Source: Halobacterium bonnevillei (lineage in GTDB: Archaea > Halobacteriota > Halobacteria > Halobacteriales > Halobacteriaceae). From it: 34,466 bases of DNA. Position 1 is the stretch's first letter. The number at the start of each line of letters is the position of its first letter. The position numbers were made by a program, and so were the translations under genes. Location of the stretch: positions 54,430-88,895 of the forward strand of contig NZ_WUUU01000002.1 in assembly GCF_009831555.1 (NCBI RefSeq), read 5' to 3'. Of this stretch, positions 32,929-34,466 are shown in pieces. Under the pieces are notes generated by a model. That model had not been told where the DNA came from. It ran no database searches and saw only the letters and a list, made by a program, of their open reading frames with translations.

Positions 32929-33501
32929 ATGGAACTCGACGCCGACAGCACCGCGGTCGTCGTGGTAGACATGCAGAACGGGTTCTGCCACCCGGAGGGC
33001 AGCCTGTACGCACCGGCCAGCGAGGGCGCCCTCGACCCCGTGACCGACCTGGTGTCGCGGGCGCGAGACAGCGACGCGAGCGTCGTCTACACACGCGACG
33101 TCCACCCGCCCGGTCAGTTCGAGGACACCCACTACTACGACGAGTTCGACCGGTGGGGCGAACACGTCGTGGAGGGCAGCTGGGACGCCCAGCTGCACGA
33201 CGACCTCGACGTCCGCGAGGACGACCACGTCGTCGAGAAGCACACGTACGACGCGTTCTACCGGACGGACCTGGAGGGCTATCTGGACGCCCACGGAATC
33301 CGCGACCTCGTCATCTGCGGGACGCTGGCGAACGTCTGCGTCCTCCACACCGCCGGGAGCGCCGGCCTCCGGGACTACCGGCCCGTCCTGGTCGAGGACG
33401 CCGTGGGGTTCATCGAGGACGAGCATCGCGAGTACGCCCTCGAGCACGCCGAGTGGCTGTTCGGCGAGCGCGCGTCCCTCGCGGACGTGTCCTTTGCGTA
33501 G
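32929..33501 (+). CDS. Nicotinamidase/isochorismatase family cysteine hydrolase
   Basis: 190 residues with the catalytic triad Asp14 (VVVDMQNGF), Lys104 (VVEKHTYDAF) and Cys137 (TLANVCVLHTA), including the cis-peptide region before the Cys. 'HYYDEFDRWGEHVVEGSWDAQL' (begins HYYDEFD) resembles the nicotinamidase metal and substrate region. Family members hydrolyse nicotinamide, isochorismate or other amides. Nicotinamidase is favoured because nicotinate phosphoribosyltransferase is nearby. ATG 32929 has a GCTTAG box about 30 bases upstream. Divergent from the surface lipoprotein. Confidence 0.9.
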   Translation: MELDADSTAVVVVDMQNGFCHPEGSLYAPASEGALDPVTDLVSRARDSDASVVYTRDVHPPGQFEDTHYYDEFDRWGEHVVEGSWDAQLHDDLDVREDDHVVEKHTYDAFYRTDLEGYLDAHGIRDLVICGTLANVCVLHTAGSAGLRDYRPVLVEDAVGFIEDEHREYALEHAEWLFGERASLADVSFA

Positions 33502-33529
33502 TAGCGGCTGATACCGCCCGAAAACCGCC

Positions 33530-34392
33530 TTATTCGACGCCGACAGCGACGGAGTCGCCGACAGCGATGTCGTGGTCGGGCGCGACGAGTTTCACGCCGA
33601 GGCGGTCGACGCCGAGCCACAGCGACAGGCCGTGAATCGCCTCGCCGTTCGCCGTCACGGTGCGGTCGCGCCACGCGACTGTGCGGTCGCCGGTGCGGTC
33701 GCCGACGGTCGCCCCGAGAACCGAGACCGTATCGCCCCGTCGGGCGTCGCGCCGGCGTGGTCGACGGCGGCTGTCGGAATCGCGCCGCCGCCCGAGTAGT
33801 GCGGGAAGCCGCCGTCGAGGACCGCGCCGCCGTCAGTGGCGACGCCCGCGAACCCGCCACCCGGGTCCGGGTGTTCCGGTGCGTCCAGGAGCGCGTACGT
33901 CTCGCCGGTCTCCACGACGGTGCCAGTGCCGTCCCAGGGAACGGGTTCGACCGCGGGAGCGAGTTCGAGCGGGAGCGACCCGGACGCACGGACCGGGTTC
34001 TGGTCGGGGGCGCGGAAGCCGAGGTGGAGGTGGTTGGCGACCCACGGTGCGAAAAAGCCCGACCGAATCATCTCCCCCAGGTCGTCGCCGACCGCGACCG
34101 AGTCGCCGGATTCGACGACCGGGTCGACGTGGAGGATGCGCGCGAGGTGGTCGCCGGTGTCGACGACGACCAGGTGGTCCTCGTCGGCGGCGTACGGTTT
34201 CGACGGGCAGCGGACGGTGCGCGTGTCGACGACCTCGCCGGCGACGGGGCTCGGAGCGTGCGTCGCGCGGCCGGAGCCGTCACCGTCGGGATAGAGGTCG
34301 ACCGCGCAGCCCGCGTCGTGGGCGGGGTACGGCGAATTGTAGAGGGAGACGCGCGGGTAGCGCGCGAGCACGTCGCCGTCCAGCGTGACCAT
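33530..34392 (-). pseudogene. Peptidase M23-like haloarchaeal protein, frameshifted near C-terminus
   Basis: From ATG 34390-34392 the first 215 or so residues are intact: 'SPYPAHDAGCAVDLYPDG', 'APSPVAGEVVDTRTV', 'HLVVVDTGDHLARILHVDP' and 'VANHLHLGFRAPDQ' resemble the M23/lysostaphin-like beta fold with His-x-Asp and His-x-His-type ligands. Near base 33741 the frame shifts. The other frame continues as 'DTVSVLGATVGDRTGDRTVA' and ends 'VAVGDSVAVGVE' at the TAA 33530-33532. The 863 bases are one short of 288 codons, so one missing base explains it. Archaea lack peptidoglycan, so the fold may have another use. Real lesion or sequencing error cannot be told apart here. Confidence 0.7.
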
Positions 34393-34411
34393 GTCCCGTG
34401 ATTCGGACCGT

Positions 34412-34422
34412 GAGAATTTACC
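34412..34422. promoter_or_regulatory. Shared A/T box between divergent genes
   Basis: GAGAATTTACC sits about 25-30 bases from both the ATG of the leftward M23-like gene (34392) and the ATG of the rightward gene (34445). It may serve as TATA element for one or both. Confidence 0.4.
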
Positions 34423-34444
34423 GCCGTCGGTCGAACGGGGAGGT

Positions 34445-34466
34445 ATGCGCGTGCTCCGCGGGCGAC
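34445..34466 (+). CDS. Start of an unidentified gene (truncated by window end)
   Basis: An ATG at 34445 opens a frame (MRVLRGR...) that runs off the window end after 7 codons. The A/T box about 27 bases upstream supports a real start. Seven residues do not identify a family; a lipoate-ligase-like protein is a weak guess from the N-terminus. Confidence 0.35.

Overview
The window reads as a chromosomal segment of a haloarchaeon. Proteins are strongly acidic and Asp/Glu-rich. Most genes on the right are very GC-rich. Many genes have an A/T-rich box about 25-30 bases before the start codon and no leader. Halophile-typical genes are present: a Hvo_1808-like surface lipoprotein, a membrane-anchored 2Fe-2S ferredoxin, a GGGP-synthase-family protein and an archaeal type A RNase P RNA.

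Positions 1 to about 14,030 form a lower-GC accessory region rich in defence functions. It starts inside a truncated gene of unknown function with a tandemly duplicated domain. After two small unknown genes comes a compact type I restriction-modification operon, hsdM-hsdS-hsdR, with an overlapping YgjP-like metallopeptidase gene at its end. A small ORF and a solitary RecB/Cas4-like PD-(D/E)XK nuclease follow. Next is a two-gene cassette of a DpnII/MboI-like endonuclease without any methyltransferase and a four-helix, DUF2254-like membrane protein with a long cytoplasmic tail (9945-12799). This cassette is the best candidate for an undescribed system. A convergent zinc-ribbon gene and about 800 bases of decayed DNA lead to tRNA-Arg(CCG), a plausible island boundary.

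From about 14,100 to the end the sequence looks like core chromosome. It holds a MATE exporter, a ferredoxin, a PfpI-like protein, 6-phosphogluconate dehydrogenase, a small DUF2892-like membrane protein and a GGGP-synthase-family enzyme. A metal- or heme-type ABC importer follows (binding lipoprotein, FecCD permease, ATPase), with two near-identical TTTAGG-N4-CCTAAR palindromes that suggest DtxR-family iron control. Then come valS, preceded by a valine-rich 10-codon leader ORF, an M29 aminopeptidase, a DUF2267 protein, rnpB, an AMMECR1 protein, nicotinate phosphoribosyltransferase, the surface lipoprotein, a nicotinamidase-like hydrolase and a peptidase M23-like protein.

Two right-hand genes (the ABC ATPase and the M23-like gene) are each broken by what looks like one missing G/C base. 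A third locus at 18,144 looks degraded. These are either real pseudogenes or assembly errors. Nicotinamidase and nicotinate phosphoribosyltransferase together would form a pyridine-nucleotide salvage pair. No CRISPR array, rRNA or intact insertion sequence was seen.
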